The notes under the pieces are model-generated. The model made no database searches and was not told the origin of the DNA. It saw only the letters and a list, made by a program, of their open reading frames with translations. Shown one piece after another: positions 29,779 through 43,229 of a stretch of 64,000 bases of DNA. The stretch is from contig NC_026660.2 of NCBI RefSeq assembly GCF_000004075.3, positions 17,813,837-17,877,836 on the forward strand. The letters run 5' to 3'. How positions within the stretch are numbered: the first letter of the stretch is position 1; every line of letters starts with the position of its first letter. The DNA is from Cucumis sativus (lineage: Eukaryota > Streptophyta > Magnoliopsida > Cucurbitales > Cucurbitaceae). Both the position numbers and the translations under genes were made by a program.

Positions 29779-30967
29779 ATGGCGGATTACGACAACAAGA
29801 AGGTCGAGGAGGGTGTTCAAGAGGGTGGTGTCGAGGCCACGGATCGTGGGCTCTTTGATTTCTTGGGGAAGAAGAAAGAGGAAGAGCAGGCCGAGAAGCC
29901 CTCTGTTCATGAGGAAGAGGTGGTTGTAGTTACTGAGCAGATGGAGAAAGTTGAAGTTTCTGAACCTTCTCATAAGGTTGAACAAGAAGAAGAAGAGAAG
30001 AAGCCTAGTCTCTTGGAGAAACTCACCCGATCCGATAGCAGCTCTAGCTCTGTAAGTTTCATTTGTTCTTCATTCTGACTCTGTTTAGAATCACTTTCTT
30101 CAAATGGTTTTAGCCATTTAAAAAGTCATTTCAAATAGTTTTGATTTTACATCGCCTGAATTCTTCGATTATTGTGAGCTAAGTAGCACAAAATTTGATG
30201 TTGAATTGTGCGAAAGATTTTATATATATTGATAATGCTAGATAATACTTGTGATGATCATCGTCATGTAATAACATATCGAACTCATTTACTGAAATAT
30301 TTTAATTTGGTTTTTGATTGTAAAGAGGAGGGGCATGATCATAAAAATAGTTACTTAGACAATCAGAATAATTTTAACATCTTGATTCATCTCAGTATTG
30401 CTTTATTTTTCATTTGTTTCTTAAATTTACTTTGCGCAATCCAAGTAATTGGCAATTATCTAAAATTTATTGTGTCATATATATATTTGGGGTATGTGTT
30501 TAATCTGACTTCGGGGTATGATTTAACAGTCTAGCGATGAGGAGGAAGGAGAGGACGGAGAGAAGAAAAAGAAGAAGAAGAAGGGATTGAAAGAGAAGTT
30601 GAAGGAGAAGCTAGGAGGAGGAGAAGAGGAAAAGAAGGAAGAAGAAGCTAAAAAGCACGAGCACGAGCACGAACACGAAGCAGTGCCCATCCCAGTGGAG
30701 AAGGTGGAAGAGGCAGCACATCCAGAGGAAAAGAAAGGGTTCCTAGACAAGATCAAGGAGAAGCTTCCAGGCCACAGCAAGAAGCCAGAGGAAGCTCCAG
30801 AAGCGCCGGCTCCGTGCGCCACCGAGGCTGCAGCTCCTCCTCATCATCATGAAGAAGATCAAGGAAAAGAAAAGAAGGGATTTTTGGAGAAAATAAAGGA
30901 GAAACTCCCAGGGTATCACGCTAAGGAGGATCAAGAGAAGCACAAGGAGGAGGCAGCTTCTCATTGA
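29779..30967 (+). CDS. Acidic dehydrin (FSK type, ERD10/ERD14/COR47-like)
   Basis: Intrinsically disordered LEA group-2 protein that protects membranes and proteins during cold, drought and salt stress, usually in the cytosol and nucleus. Exon 1 is 29779-30051 and exon 2 is 30530-30967, giving 236 residues. An F-segment, [11 protein letters not shown], lies at residues 22-32. The Ser tract is [16 protein letters not shown] at 82-97 and is split by the single intron, the usual dehydrin intron position. Two good K-segments, [15 protein letters not shown] (158-172) and [15 protein letters not shown] (205-219), are preceded by a degenerate one near 109-121 ([13 protein letters not shown]). A His-Glu repeat, HEHEHEHE (134-141), could bind metal. 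The acidic Glu-rich body and SKn order place it in the ERD10/ERD14/COR47 group. Antisense open frames over it are shadows of its codon bias. Confidence 0.97.
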
Positions 30968-32285
30968 AGATGATGATGATATGATATAATAGTCCATAAT
31001 GGTTTAGATCAAGATCATAAATCATCATCATTGTGGCGTGGAGTTCTTGATTATTAATAATGCTGTTTTTTATTTAATTATGTGTTTTTGTAAGAATTAT
31101 ATATGTGCTTTTTTGATGTGCATATATACATATGGGATTTGCTTTAAGGTGGGGGAGGGGGTTGTGTTTTCTTTTTCAATGTCTTTTCATTATATAACAG
31201 TGTTCATTTTGTATTTAGTTCTTGTGTGTGTTTTATAAAGCTATAAAAGAAAAAAAAAAGTGTTTACTTAATGAACTTTGTTTTGTTTATCTTTTGATTT
31301 TACCTTTTTCACCATCAAATATTATTTTATTTATTAGTTGGAAAATAGAAATTTAATAGATTAAAATGCAACTAGGAAGGGGAAAGTGCTAGAACAACCA
31401 ACTTTTTATAGGAGCCACATGTTATGAGATGAAAGTCCTACTTGTGATTTGAAATTAATAATGTTCGAAAAGGAATGTTGAATCATTATCTTTGTTATAT
31501 ATTGCTACATCCTTTTTTCTAATACACACGTAACAAAGGTTTATGAAGAGCTTTTTTAAAAAATCATGCCTAGCATGACACATGACAAGGTTTTAAGACA
31601 TAACAATATTGTTATTTGAGTTCATTTAAAAATTCACTTTTTTTTTTTAAAAAAATATTCTAGTAGAGACTAATGTACATGTAAAATAATGAGTTTATTA
31701 GCTCAAAGAAACCGTGGATGTATGAAAATATTTCTTTTATTGAATAAGACCTACTATTACATATGAGGGAAAGTTATAGTACGTTTACATTGGGAATCTT
31801 TTTCTATTACATCCATTTGTTTGTTAGTCATATGATAGGATGGCAATATAAGAGGTATGAATCAAAGGCTTTACACATATGCACCCTATGATAATTATAT
31901 GGTCCAATTATATTCAAAATTAGTTATCATTGAATCAATCGTAATTGTAAAAGGAATGAGTTTTTTTTTCATGATATTTGCCACTTTCATATTGTAGTTA
32001 GAATAAAAAAAAATTAGTGTTACTTTCTTCAATATATAAGAAATGCAATGAAATATAGATATACTAGAATGTGCCACGGATTAACTATATCATATGTTAT
32101 AAAGAGTTACCTGACTTATTTGACTTTTTATCTTTATTTAGTTGTTGAATTTTTACATTAAAAAAATTCAATAATAGTTGCATTTAAATGACAAAATGAA
32201 CTAAACTAATAGCAAAGCTTAAAACTATCTGCAACTATAATAAAATCGAACTGAAAAGTCTGGAAACTCCTCAACATATATGATT
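30968..32285. other. Dehydrin 3' region and left edge of a repeated array
   Basis: No gene. The first few hundred bases should be dehydrin 3' UTR and terminator. From about 31412 a diverged copy of array segment 'a' appears (GGAGCCACAT, CCTACTTGTG, AAAAGGAATGTTGAAT). Segment 'b' (ACAAAATGAACTAAACTAAT onward) runs from about 32191 to the CACTA insertion point. Confidence 0.65.
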
Positions 32286-32288
32286 ACT

Positions 32289-32320
32289 CACTAGAAGAAA
32301 ACCTGTCTACTATGACAATT
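32289..32320 (+). repeat. CACTA left terminal inverted repeat
   Basis: Starts CACTAGAAGAAAACC at the target duplication and pairs imperfectly with 43837-43868. The subterminal motif TATGACAATT begins within it. Confidence 0.9.
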
Positions 32321-32509
32321 ATGTATCTCAAAAAATGAATGGAAAAATAAAAAACTATCACAAAATAGAAAATTTCGCGTTTTTGGCGGGAAAAGACGGA
32401 ATTTTTCGGAAAACACTTTTCGCGACAGTTATTTAATGTCATAGAATGTTACCATTAAAAATTTTATTATTTTATATTTAAAAAATTAAAATTACATATT
32501 TGTATTTTT

Positions 32510-32640
32510 AAAAAAACCCAAATTCCCCAAAAATTTCCCCAATTTCTTCCTCCCATCCGCGTGCCCTAATTTCCCAAAAATTTTCCCCAATTTCTTCCTC
32601 CCATCCGCGCGCATTGTGCCAAAAATTTCCCCCATTCCTC
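32510..32640. repeat. Tandem 55-60 bp C-rich repeat near the CACTA left end
   Basis: Roughly two and a half copies of a unit containing CCAAAAATTTCCCC, AATTTCTTCCTCCCATCCGC. The run of pyrimidine-rich, unusually GC-rich sequence continues to about 32820 and probably belongs to the element's 5' leader. No protein is supported. Confidence 0.75.
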
Positions 32641-34108
32641 CCGTTCGCGTTTCTCCCAATTCCGGCCATCTTAAGTCCCGTCGCCACCACCACCCCCTCC
32701 TGCCCGTCCGTCCAAACCTCCTCTACCAACTCGTCGCCACCATCCCTGTCTCCTCCAAACCTCTGCAATCAACCCGAAGCTTCAAATCGTGGGCGTCGGT
32801 CATCACCCCTCCGCCGGTAAGCTTATCTTCCTTATCTGTTTCTCTCTCTCTCTCTCTCTATGAAGTTCTTCTTTGTCTCCATTGGATTGTTTTGTGAGTT
32901 TCAGTTTTTTCCAATTTCAGCCATTAATCGTTGAATTTCTGTTATATGACCTTAATTCGTTCTTGCAACTACATGAGATTATTCTGTGAATTTGAGTTAT
33001 GCCCAATTTCTGTTTTCTAACTGTTAATTTCTCTTCAATTTTAATTTCTGGTTGGTCTAATTACTTGTACAATGTAAGTCAAACTACTTATACAAACCTA
33101 CCTTAATCAACTAACTAAAGACAAACTATTGTTATAATTATTTGTCAACTAATTCCCTTCATCATTCATCATGTCTGTAAAGGAAATTGTCCTTCAATTG
33201 AGTGTAAAACTTGAAAGAACAAATGTTTTATGCTAATTGGGGTTGTTGAACCTAGTCCAGAAGTTTCCTTCAAGATGGTTCCATCATTAATGTGGTAATG
33301 AGACAACCTTTCAAATTAATGTAACAAATTTCATTAGTTTTCATCATGACATTCGAGTGATTCGTTTAATAGGAACGAAAGTCTTTAAAACTGTTAAAGT
33401 CGACAAAATCCAATAGGGGAGGTCTGAATTGACTCAAGTCTTAGGAGAATGTTTCATGGTATTTGAGTGTTAATAGGTGGATTTGTTTCTCTCAATCTTA
33501 AGTATAAATGTTTCTTTCTCAATGATTGTTTTACGAGGAACATTTGATTTTGGGCATTTCTTTTCATATAGCACATTTTTGTTTATAAAATTCAAAAGTT
33601 TGATCTTTCATTAGAAGGAGACAAATCAGCATCATATTTAGATAAGAATTGGATGAACTCTGATATATAGATGTGAGAAATTATGGGTGGATTGAAAAGC
33701 TGAACAATACCGCTCATGTATTTGGTGTTGAAATTTATAGGATCATTGGAGTTATCAAGTATTCTTTAGTATACTTTTAAGACTAAGCTGAAAACCAGCT
33801 GTTAGGACTAAGTTTAATGTTGATTACGATATTTTCTTCGTATATATAGTTACAATATTTTCTTTAGTATATATAATTTTGATGTTGATTATCTATTTTG
33901 GAAAATATACTTTTGTGTGTCTATCTATGACGCTTTTTCCTACCACAATCGTTTCAAATACACCTAGAAAATTCCTAAATGGTATGAAATAAATTATTAA
34001 GTACTTTGAGGATTATCTACCGTTTTGAAAGTTTTAGTTTTAAAAGTTGTTGCCTATAATCTCTTTTGTAATCAGGTTTATTTCGAGGTCAACTTAGAAC
34101 TCTACACA

Positions 34109-37100
34109 ATGGACAAGTCATGGATGACCCAAAATAGGATGTCAAGAGAATATGATTTAGGAGTTGAAAGGTTCATTAAATTTGGGTTGAGTCATGCCAA
34201 AGGTCTTAATTCAATTAGATGTCCATGTTTGAATTGCGGCAATCGTTTACTTAAGGATGTCTCAACAGTTCGGTATCATTTGTATGCCAATGGAATTGAT
34301 AAGAGTTACAAGGTATGGTTCTGGCATGGTGAAGAATTGAACTCAGATAACGTTGCCAACACGATGGAAAATACAGTGGATGAAACTGATGAAAACGACG
34401 ATTTATTTAATACAATTAATATGGTTCAATCTGTTCAAGAACAATCTTGTAATGCATCAAATACCTTCGACCCTATGTTTGATGACGCGAAGAAACCCTT
34501 ATACCCAGGATGTAAGAAATTCACAAAGTTATCTGCCCTTGTGAGATTGTATAACCTGAAGGTTAGGTATGGTTGGACGAATACTAGCTTCTCTGAATTG
34601 CTGTCCATAATAAGTGCTCTATTACCTGATAACAATGAAATTCCATGTTCTTTGTACGAAGCGAAGAAAACACTTGGTGCCCTAGGACCGAGTTACCAAA
34701 AGATTGATGCATGCCCTAATGATTGTTGCTTGTACAGAAAAGAATATGAAAAGTTGACCAAGTGCCTTAAGTGTGGTTTGTCAAGGTGGAAGATCGCTAA
34801 GAACTCAAAAAAGGAAAAAAAGTGGTGTGGCTGCTAAGCAGATGTGGTACTTTCCAATACTTCCAAGATTTATAAGAATGTTCAAGAGATCTGAAAATGC
34901 TAAGAACTTGCGTTGACATGCGATAGATAGACAAGTTGATGGTATTTTGAGACACCCGGCTGACACTCCATCATGGAGGTTGATAGACCACATGTGGCCA
35001 ACCTTTGGGTCAGAACCGAGAAATCTCCGTTTGGGTTTGTCTACTGATGGAATTAACCCATTTGGAGATATGTCGACGACGTACAGTTGTTGGCCCATCA
35101 TCACTACAATATACAACCTTCCACCATGGCTGTGTATGAGAAGAAAACATTTGATGCTAACAATGTTAATATCAGGTCCAAAGCAACCGGGCTACGATAT
35201 CAATATGTACTTAGCACCTTTAATTGATGATCTACAAATGTTGTGGACGGATGGAGTTCGTTGTTTCGATGCATATAAGGAAAAATATTTCACACTGCAG
35301 GCTGTCTTATTTTGGACCATCAACGATTTTCCAGCATACGGTAATCTATGCGGTTTTAGTGTGAAAGGATATAAGGCTTGTCCAATATGTGGAGAGGAGA
35401 CTACTTCTATAAGATTGCAACATGGAAAAAAAATGTCATACATGGGACACAGGAAGTATTTGCCAAGACATCATCCATACAGATTACAAAAAAAAAAAAT
35501 TAATGGGAAGCAATAGCATACCTCCACAGCCCTTGTCGGGCGAGGCCATGTACCTTAAGATGAAAGACATGATATTTTCATGTGGGAAGAAGTGTGGGAA
35601 GACCGTGCATAATGAAGGTGGCAATGACTATTGGAAAAGAAGACCTGCTTTTTTTCAACTACCATATTGGAAACACTTGCATGTTCGACATTGTTTAGAC
35701 ATAATGCATATTGAAAAAAATGTATGCATGAACATAGTGGGCACCTTACTTGATATACCAGGAAAAAGTAAGGATGGGATGAATACTAGACTTGACTTGG
35801 TTGATATGAAAATTAGACCAGAATTGGCACCAACGTTTACTGGTAATAGAACTTATATCCCTGCGGCATGTTATACACTGTCAAAAGAAGAGAAGTATCG
35901 ATTTTGCAAGACTTTGTCAGAAATTAAAGTTCCAGAAGGTTATTCAGCAAATATTAGTAGTCGTGTCTCTTTGGATGACTTAAAACTGACCGGCCTTAAG
36001 TCGCACGACTGTCATGTTTTAATGCAGCAACTGCTTCCAATTGCAATACGTTCAGTCCTACCGAAGAATGTGAGGTACACTATTAGTAGATGTACTTCAA
36101 GAAGATATAGTTCTGACTTTATGCAATCTTGAGAAGTATTTCCCATCCTCGTTTTTTACAATCATGGTTCACCTTGTCGTTCATCTCGTTAGAGAAGTAA
36201 AGCTTTCTGGACCAGTATATTTGCGATGGATGTACCCATTTGAACGATGCATGAAAGTGTTGAAAAGTTATGTTCACAGTAGAGCTCGACCGGAAGGATG
36301 CATTGCAGAAGCAAGCATATGCGAGGAGGCAGTTGAATTCTGTTCAGATTTTTTTTTTTTTCTGGATTAGATCCTATTGGACTTGGGTCACTCAATTCAA
36401 GGACAGAAATACAAAGCGATCGACCGCTATCAGCAGGAACATACGTTCGACCCGATGTCCAACAACTCAAGCAAGCACATCTTCATGTCTTACAGAACAT
36501 TGCAGAAGTTCACCCATACGTTGAGTAAGCATTCGTATGTGTATATACTGCCATTAATTTACCCTCAAGCCACCAATTTAATGTATGAAACATTTCGTAG
36601 GCAACATTTCAATCAATTAAAGATGGAAAATCGCAGAAGAGCAAAAAATGAACAGTGCCTACAAGTTGAACATAATCGATCCTTCAGTGCATAGTTTAGG
36701 GATCGGGTACGTACACAATCAAAAATTTATTTTCGTTTAATCTAATTGTTCAATATTTAGAACGACTAATTGTTCTATTCAATAGGTGATGAGTGAACTA
36801 CAGGAAAGGAAGGTTCTCTCGAACACCATACGTTGGCTTGCACATGGACCCCACCCTGCTTTAATGATGTACGACGGATACATAATTAATGGAACGCCTT
36901 ACCACACAAAATCTCGCGATGACTACCGAACGGTGCAAAACAGTGGGATTATGTTAGTCGCAACAACAATGCAAGTGTCAAGTGCGAAGGACAAAAACCC
37001 GGTCGTCTGTGACATGTCTTTCTATGGCACAATTCAAGAGATTTGGGAAGTCAACTACAATATGTTTAAGGTTGTTCTTTTCAAATGCAATTGGGTTGAA

Positions 37101-37418
37101 AATAATGATGGTGTTCGGAAGGACGATCTGAACTACACACTAGTGGACCTTAGTCGAATTGGCCACTCTTCAGATTCGTTCATTATTGCCACACACGGAA
37201 GGCAAGTATTCTATGTCACAGATCCTGTTGATGCAAGATGGTCCGTTGTTGTGATGCCACCCGAGAATGACTTTCCCCACAAATTTGTTGATGATGACAT
37301 AAGTGACATCTTACCTTACTATCCCCCACTCTCTTCTTACCACACAACTTTTGATTTTGACGAAGGTGGTGAAACATATGCTAGACCTGACTGTGAAGGC
37401 ACATGGGTTACCAATTGA
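34109..37418 (+). pseudogene. CACTA TNP2-type transposase, broken by frameshifts and stops
   Basis: Transposase of the En/Spm superfamily. From the ATG at 34109 come the transposase-associated domain (WMTQNRMSREYDLGVERF, then CPCLNCGNR and VRYHLYANGI), then the tnp2 core: HPADTPSWR, FGSEPRNLRLGLSTDG, KACPICGEET, RHCLDIMHIEKNV. Next is a DUF4218 region (LVREVKLSGPVYLRWMYPFE, about 36150-36360). After a probable intron at 36717-36785 comes a DUF4216 region (FYGTIQEIWEVNY, HGRQVFYVTDP). The reading frame changes near 34815 (A run), 35490 (A12 run), about 36100, 36350 (T12 run) and 36520-36600. A TGA at 34914-34916 and a TAG at 36692-36694 stand where family members have Trp. No full-length transposase can therefore be made from this copy. 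Most of the breaks lie in homopolymers, so assembly error could account for some. Confidence 0.9.
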
Positions 37419-37829
37419 CTATCCTCACAAATGAGTTAATCATTGTTATTTTTTTCTTCATTGTAGGACTATTCCATTTTCAGAGATGACTACTTCAGAA
37501 TGTACCGTTATCAAGTTTTCTTTTTATGTTCAATACTTTCTTTGTTTTCAAATTTCGGAGAATTTTATGTAGTAGATGTTCTAATTTGAAAGTGTTATGT
37601 GCGTTACCATATTTAGTGTGAATTTTCCCTAATTAAGTTTGTATGAATCGTTTCCTACTTTCTTTGAGAACCAAGGGTTTATTAATGTTTAGTTATGTTA
37701 ACACTTTTTTTGTTATTTCATATTTCACATTTACAATTAATTGTTATGTAAGTGTTATGAAATATTAAATGAGTATTGTTACTAACAGTGTGTTGGGTTA
37801 TGTTTTAAATCACATGTATGTTTGCAGTA

Positions 37830-40800
37830 ATGGTTCATTCAGATGATGATGAGGTTGCTACACCCATTCAAAGAGGGGAAACTAGTAGCCAGAAAAAGAA
37901 ACGTGGTCCTACGGGAATGAAAGATATAACACGTTTTAGTAGTGAGGGACGAAGAATGGTTATTCAGTACAATGAACTAGGTCAACCGATTGGACCGAAT
38001 GCAACAAAGTTGAAGAGTTTTATTGGAACGACCGTAAGGTTTCACGTTCCTATCACGTACTCTACTTGGCATGCTGTTCCAATAGAGATGAAGGAGAAAA
38101 TTTATGAATTGATTGAGGTAAAATTGCTTCTTATTGATTAAACTACCAACTTCAACAGATTTAATACATTTGATTTTTTTTTTGTAGGCCGGCTTCATTC
38201 TTGACCCCAAGTCGAAGAAAAGCATACTTCAAAATGCGGGAGTATGCCATCGTGGGTTCAAGTCGAGATTAACAACTACGTACGTACTTACATTTAAGGA
38301 CGATGTGGAGAAATTAAAACACCCACCAGCGGAATACTCATTCATCGATCAAGACCATTGGGATGAATTTGTGGCTTCACGGTTGAAGGAAGATTTTGAA
38401 GTACGTATGGATATCCAAACATTTTCTTATACTTTATGTACAATTTGTTACACAAATATGTTAATTTAATAGAGGTTATACAACTTTTTCTACAGAAAAA
38501 AAGTGAAGATGGTAAACTGAAAAGGAAGCTATACAAATACAACCAGAGAACATCTCGCAAGGGGTATGCAAATCTGGTTGAGGAGTTGGTAAGTAACTGC
38601 CCTTAAAGATGTTCTTTGTTTTCATGATGTTAGATTCCAAATATAACATATACTGTTTATGTAGCGTGCATCTTCTTCGTCAGATCAAATAGATCGATCG
38701 ATAGTATGGAAACATGCACGGTTGGATCGTAAGGGAGAGTTCCCAGATAAAGAGACGATGGACGTTGCCAATCTCATTGTAAGTTAACAAGTTGAGAAAA
38801 TTTGGCAACTTATAATTTCCATGTTTTTTTTGTTACTATGATTTCACATCTTTTAATTTCCATTTCGTGCACTATTTTAGGACGATTTAATGGGCAACCA
38901 GAAGGGACGTAGTTTATCTGGTGGTGACGATGTTCTCACCCAGGCATTGGGAGGGAAAGATCGTCTGGGCATACTTCGAGGCGTGGGGAAGTACGTGACT
39001 AAGAAAAAATATTTCCATACCCCAATGGAATCTAAAGAAGGTAATGAGGAGATGACAGTGTATGAGGAACATGATCAAATGGCCAAACGAATTATCGAGC
39101 TAGAAGCGGAGTTGCATAGAATGAAAAAAGATGAGTGTGCGAAAGGAGATGAAGAAGAACAAGACCCTAGTATGTGTTCGAAAGGAACACCATCAGTTGA
39201 AGGGGTTTCAGATGATGAGACTGAAGACGTAGCCTCTGATTCAGTACCAGATAAAGCGGCTGACGTTGTGACAGAAGTGAACAAAGAAGAAAATGTGGGG
39301 GACACAAGATCAAGTGACTTGAAGGTTAGTTTAAAGTATACTTTACTAATTAAGGCACACTGCTCCACAACAATTCTATATACGTGTTTAATCTTGTAAG
39401 AAGTTAGACATAACCCTGAAAACGTATTGACTAACTTTACGTGCACATATTTAACATATAATTCTACGTAGGTTGGAACTCCGTGTATGCTTGCGTTTGA
39501 AACTGAAGATACTATCATTGCACATGGGACAATATTTGATGCTGAAGGTGACGGTGAGAACATCAAGGTATCAGTGGATGTTGTCCTCGATGGCCAATGT
39601 GTGATTCCGAAACCGACAAAGGAAGGAGTCACCAAACTGACGCATGAAGTCGGATCACATTTAATGTGGCCACGACATCTTGTTCTTACTAGGAATGATA
39701 AGGTAATTGTCTATTTTATTGTGTTGGAGTTTTTATGCATCAAATTATACTAACAGTAGTTGAACTTTTTGTGATAGAAGGAAATTGTGGGCTTCAATAC
39801 GGATCCGTCCACATTCTCTAGTGCAGCATATCTACGTGCTCCAGTGGCACTCCGGTGTTTGTAGACTCGTTGAACATATGGGGTCATCGATTCAACTAAA
39901 CACTCCTTCAGAGGTATTCGGTGTGAAGAGAAAATGTTGCATTATGGTTGAGTCACTGAGGGATTTCTCGTCAATGCAGCCAATATGCACATCATGCCTA
40001 GATGCTTACATGATGTAAGATTTCCTTTTAATATATATACGTCATTGATGGTTGCGGTCTCCTTTTAATTGTAATGTCATTTCATTGTGTAGGTACCTTC
40101 ACACAATTATGGTACAAGGACGAAGTTCAAGCTTGTTCAAGTTCATGGATGCCGGATCTGTAAGTTACTCGAGTTACAAACAATCGCATGCGCAGTTGTT
40201 GAATGCTCGACTTCTCGGAGCCGAGTATGACCAAGTAGTATTGTTCCCATACAACTCTGGGTAAGCGCATGATAATGACATTTTCATTAACATTCACGAT
40301 TTGAATTCACTATTAAAATATTAATTTATAATGGTGGAAATGTGTGTTCTTAGCAATCACTGGACATTGGTCGTTGTTAATCCTACAAAGGGTGCTGCAT
40401 ATTGGATTGACCCGTTGAAGAATCGGATTGACGGAGACATGAGTGAAGTGCTTCAAATGTAGGTCATATTATTGTCGTTAATGTCTTTATTATGTGTGCA
40501 ACTATTTTATTTATGTACACAATCTTATATTATGTGGTAGGTCATTCAATATATCAAAGAAGAAAAAACCAAATTGGAAGGTTGTTAAGGTATGTGGCAT
40601 TGACCAGTAGGGTAGTCGTAAATAAGTTATTAATTTAAACGTTTCACACGTATTTTTTATATTCTACATCCAGTGTCCCAAACAAAATAGGGTGGTAGAA
40701 TGCGGGTACTATGTTATGCGATTCATGCGGGACATAATTTCTGCGAGGAGTACTTCAATTGTAGATGTCGTAAGTATTAGAGTTTTAAAACCACTTTATG

Positions 40801-40943
40801 TCATTGTTTGGAATGAAAATAATTCTTAACCACTTTATTATTTACAGATGAAAAGTTTACCTCCTACGTACTCTCAAGATGAAATCGATGAAGTTAGATC
40901 GGAATTGGCGGAGTTCCTTTCTAAGCACGTACATCGTGCTTAG
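37830..40943 (+). pseudogene. CACTA second gene with C-terminal Ulp1 (C48) protease-like domain, frameshifted
   Basis: Plant TE-encoded protein. Exons: 37830-38117, 38188-38400, 38496-38588, 38665-38778, 38881-39324, 39472-39702, 39778-40014, 40093-40260, 40354-40458, 40541-40589, 40674-40769 and 40848-40943; borders are GT-AG and phases agree. The N-terminal half resembles proteins carried by CACTA elements (GFKSRLTTTYV, FVASRLKEDFE) with a short coiled coil (MAKRIIELEAELHRMKK) and an acidic stretch. A DUF8039-like block starts at 39472 (VGTPCMLAFE). The C-terminus is a C48 SUMO-protease-like fold with His in NHWTLVV, Asp in YWIDPLK and Cys in VECGYYVMRF, so the catalytic triad is retained. 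A single break lies near 39855: frame 1 stops after VALRC, while RLVEHMGSS continues in another frame. Its role in transposition is not known to me. Confidence 0.85.
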
Positions 40944-43229
40944 CACCAGATTAGGAAACAACATTTTTTGAAGTATTTTGTGGGGATTTTTTGTTAATAT
41001 AATTTTGTTAAACCCGAACGACACACAAGAAAATGTTAAGCACATTGTTTTGAACATGTATGTAGCATGAAAGGGGTAAGTGAATGGTTATTTTATCACA
41101 TCTAAGTATATGTGACTTGCTTTTAAGTAAGTGGATATGAATGTGTGTTTGCTTATTTGTTTCTTAGGAAGAGTTCGATATATATGTGACTGGCTCATGG
41201 AATTTTGTTATTTGGTGCCATACTGCATTGGGATATGAATCTTCTTGCAATCAAATAACTGCCGAAGGTGATTATTTGCTTGTGTCCTGGGTTCACTAGC
41301 TTTGGATGTTTAGTATATGGATTGGGGATTAGAGATGTATGTTTTTGCATTGTGCTGTCTAATTGGTTTTTGTAATTCAGCATTGCGGTCTTCCAAAATA
41401 TGGACAGCTTTGTCATACACATGGGATAATGTTGGGCACTTCATTCAAGTAAGACGCTATAAACCTACATTGCCGCCAACCAACAATGAATGGTATGTCG
41501 ATACATGTATGTTTTCACATGAACCCTTCATTCCCTGTAGCACTTTTTTTGTTCGTGAACCTGAGTAGTTGCTGTAATCTTCCTATTCGTTTTAATAATT
41601 TGAGAGAACTTGTACATGATTATTCATAGTTCATCTTTATTTGCGATGATTGCCTAATACAAACTGTTCAACTCTAAGGATTACAAATTGTCGTACATGT
41701 ATTGTCGTAGGTTTTTTCTTCTAAGGACTAGGAACAACCCAAGAAGTTGTTCAATTTACAGTGGCTATTTGGTTGGACGTTCTTCTTCTCCTTCTCTTTC
41801 TCTTCTTCTTAGGAACTTCATTTTCATTATCAGATTTGATATCCATTACCATATTATGTTCGGCATCTGTAATATGATAATCTGGTTCTTCCACTCCTTC
41901 TTGCAGTGACCATTTGTTTCTTATCATTATGAGCTATATTATTGGTCAAGTGAGAACTCATATTCCCAAGGGAAAGATCTCCCACAAGCAAAACTCTTAT
42001 TACAGAGCTTGCAAACATGTCTTGACCCTAAATTAGCTTCCATTCACGAAAGCCTATTATTTCCCAACACACCCGAAATGAAAACTAAATACAAGACCCA
42101 ATACACAATGAAAACAGAAAAACATGTTTGCAGAATATGAAGAGGGACCACCATGAGTGTGGTAGTAAAATGAATAGAGAAGGGGAGAGTGAGAGGGGGT
42201 ATGTTTTTGGTATGTGTATTCTGGAGAGAAAGAGTAGCAGATAGACCCTTCAAAGGCATTCCATCACTTGCCTGGTCTTCCAAAATCTAGTATTCCATCA
42301 TCTATGAATTGCTAAAAAAGTTCACAACACAACACAACAAAATCTGGTATTCCATCACAACACACTTCACAACACACCCAAAATTGTTGATCCTACTACT
42401 TGCGTAACACACTAGAACTATGCATCACTTCACTATACATGATTTGCTCAAATACTATTATTTCCACTTCAACCGACTATCTTTGATAAGCTAATTCTAA
42501 AACAAAACTAAGCATATCATCTCTTGAATATACCCTTATAAAGAAATTTAGAAAATATACCAACAAAAGATCAAGACCAAGCAGAGAAGTCCATTTATCT
42601 TCATGCAACGCAAAGGAATCACCCAAAACTACCCATCTTTCTAAGGCAACTTTAAATCCACAGGTTTTTTCTTCCATTTTTCAACTTGCTGTTTGCTGTG
42701 TTTGCCTAATGTAGTCCTCACGTGCTTCTTTTCATTTCATGGAATCAAGTGTTGAAGTTCTTGTTTGTGTTCTGTATTTTGTTGAGACATTGATTTAGTT
42801 ATTCATTGGCTGTACGTATGTGTTATGGATACTTATATTCATGTTGTCTTTGTAGGTTCAACTGGAGTCGACAACTTCATGAGTTTTCTTTCAAAGAACA
42901 TTTCCAGAGACGAACATTCTCGGTTGGTCGTTTATGCTTCTGCAGAAAATCTTGTTAGATGTATTCTAATGCTATTTAAAATATTTTGTGATTAAGGACT
43001 AGGATTCCGTACATGTGGATTATTGAAAATTCAATTAAGATGTATAAATATTATAAATCGTATTATAGTGTATATATATTAAAGTGTTGGCTATTTTTTT
43101 GTACATTGGTGTGAAACTTGTATAAATTCAAATTTGTCATTCTCAGCTACATTATTGTCATTCAAATGGTTCGTGTAATGGTGGAGCTGCATGGAAAACA
43201 GGAAAAAACTATAGTAAATTGAGAAATGT
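40944..43229. other. CACTA internal non-coding region
   Basis: Between the Ulp1-like gene and the right subterminal repeats I see no conserved coding sequence. The short frames (for example around 41317-41568 and 42044-42283) have no recognised motifs and no splice-linked partners. Confidence 0.6.

Noticed and set aside
30523..30997. Minus-strand open frames over the dehydrin second exon
   Set aside because: Antisense shadows of Glu/Lys-rich codons, giving Ser/Phe/Leu-rich text. The sense dehydrin is unmistakable.
41317..41568. 83-residue frame in the CACTA interior
   Set aside because: No similarity to transposon proteins that I recognise, and no splice link to the Ulp1-like gene, which already ends at 40943.
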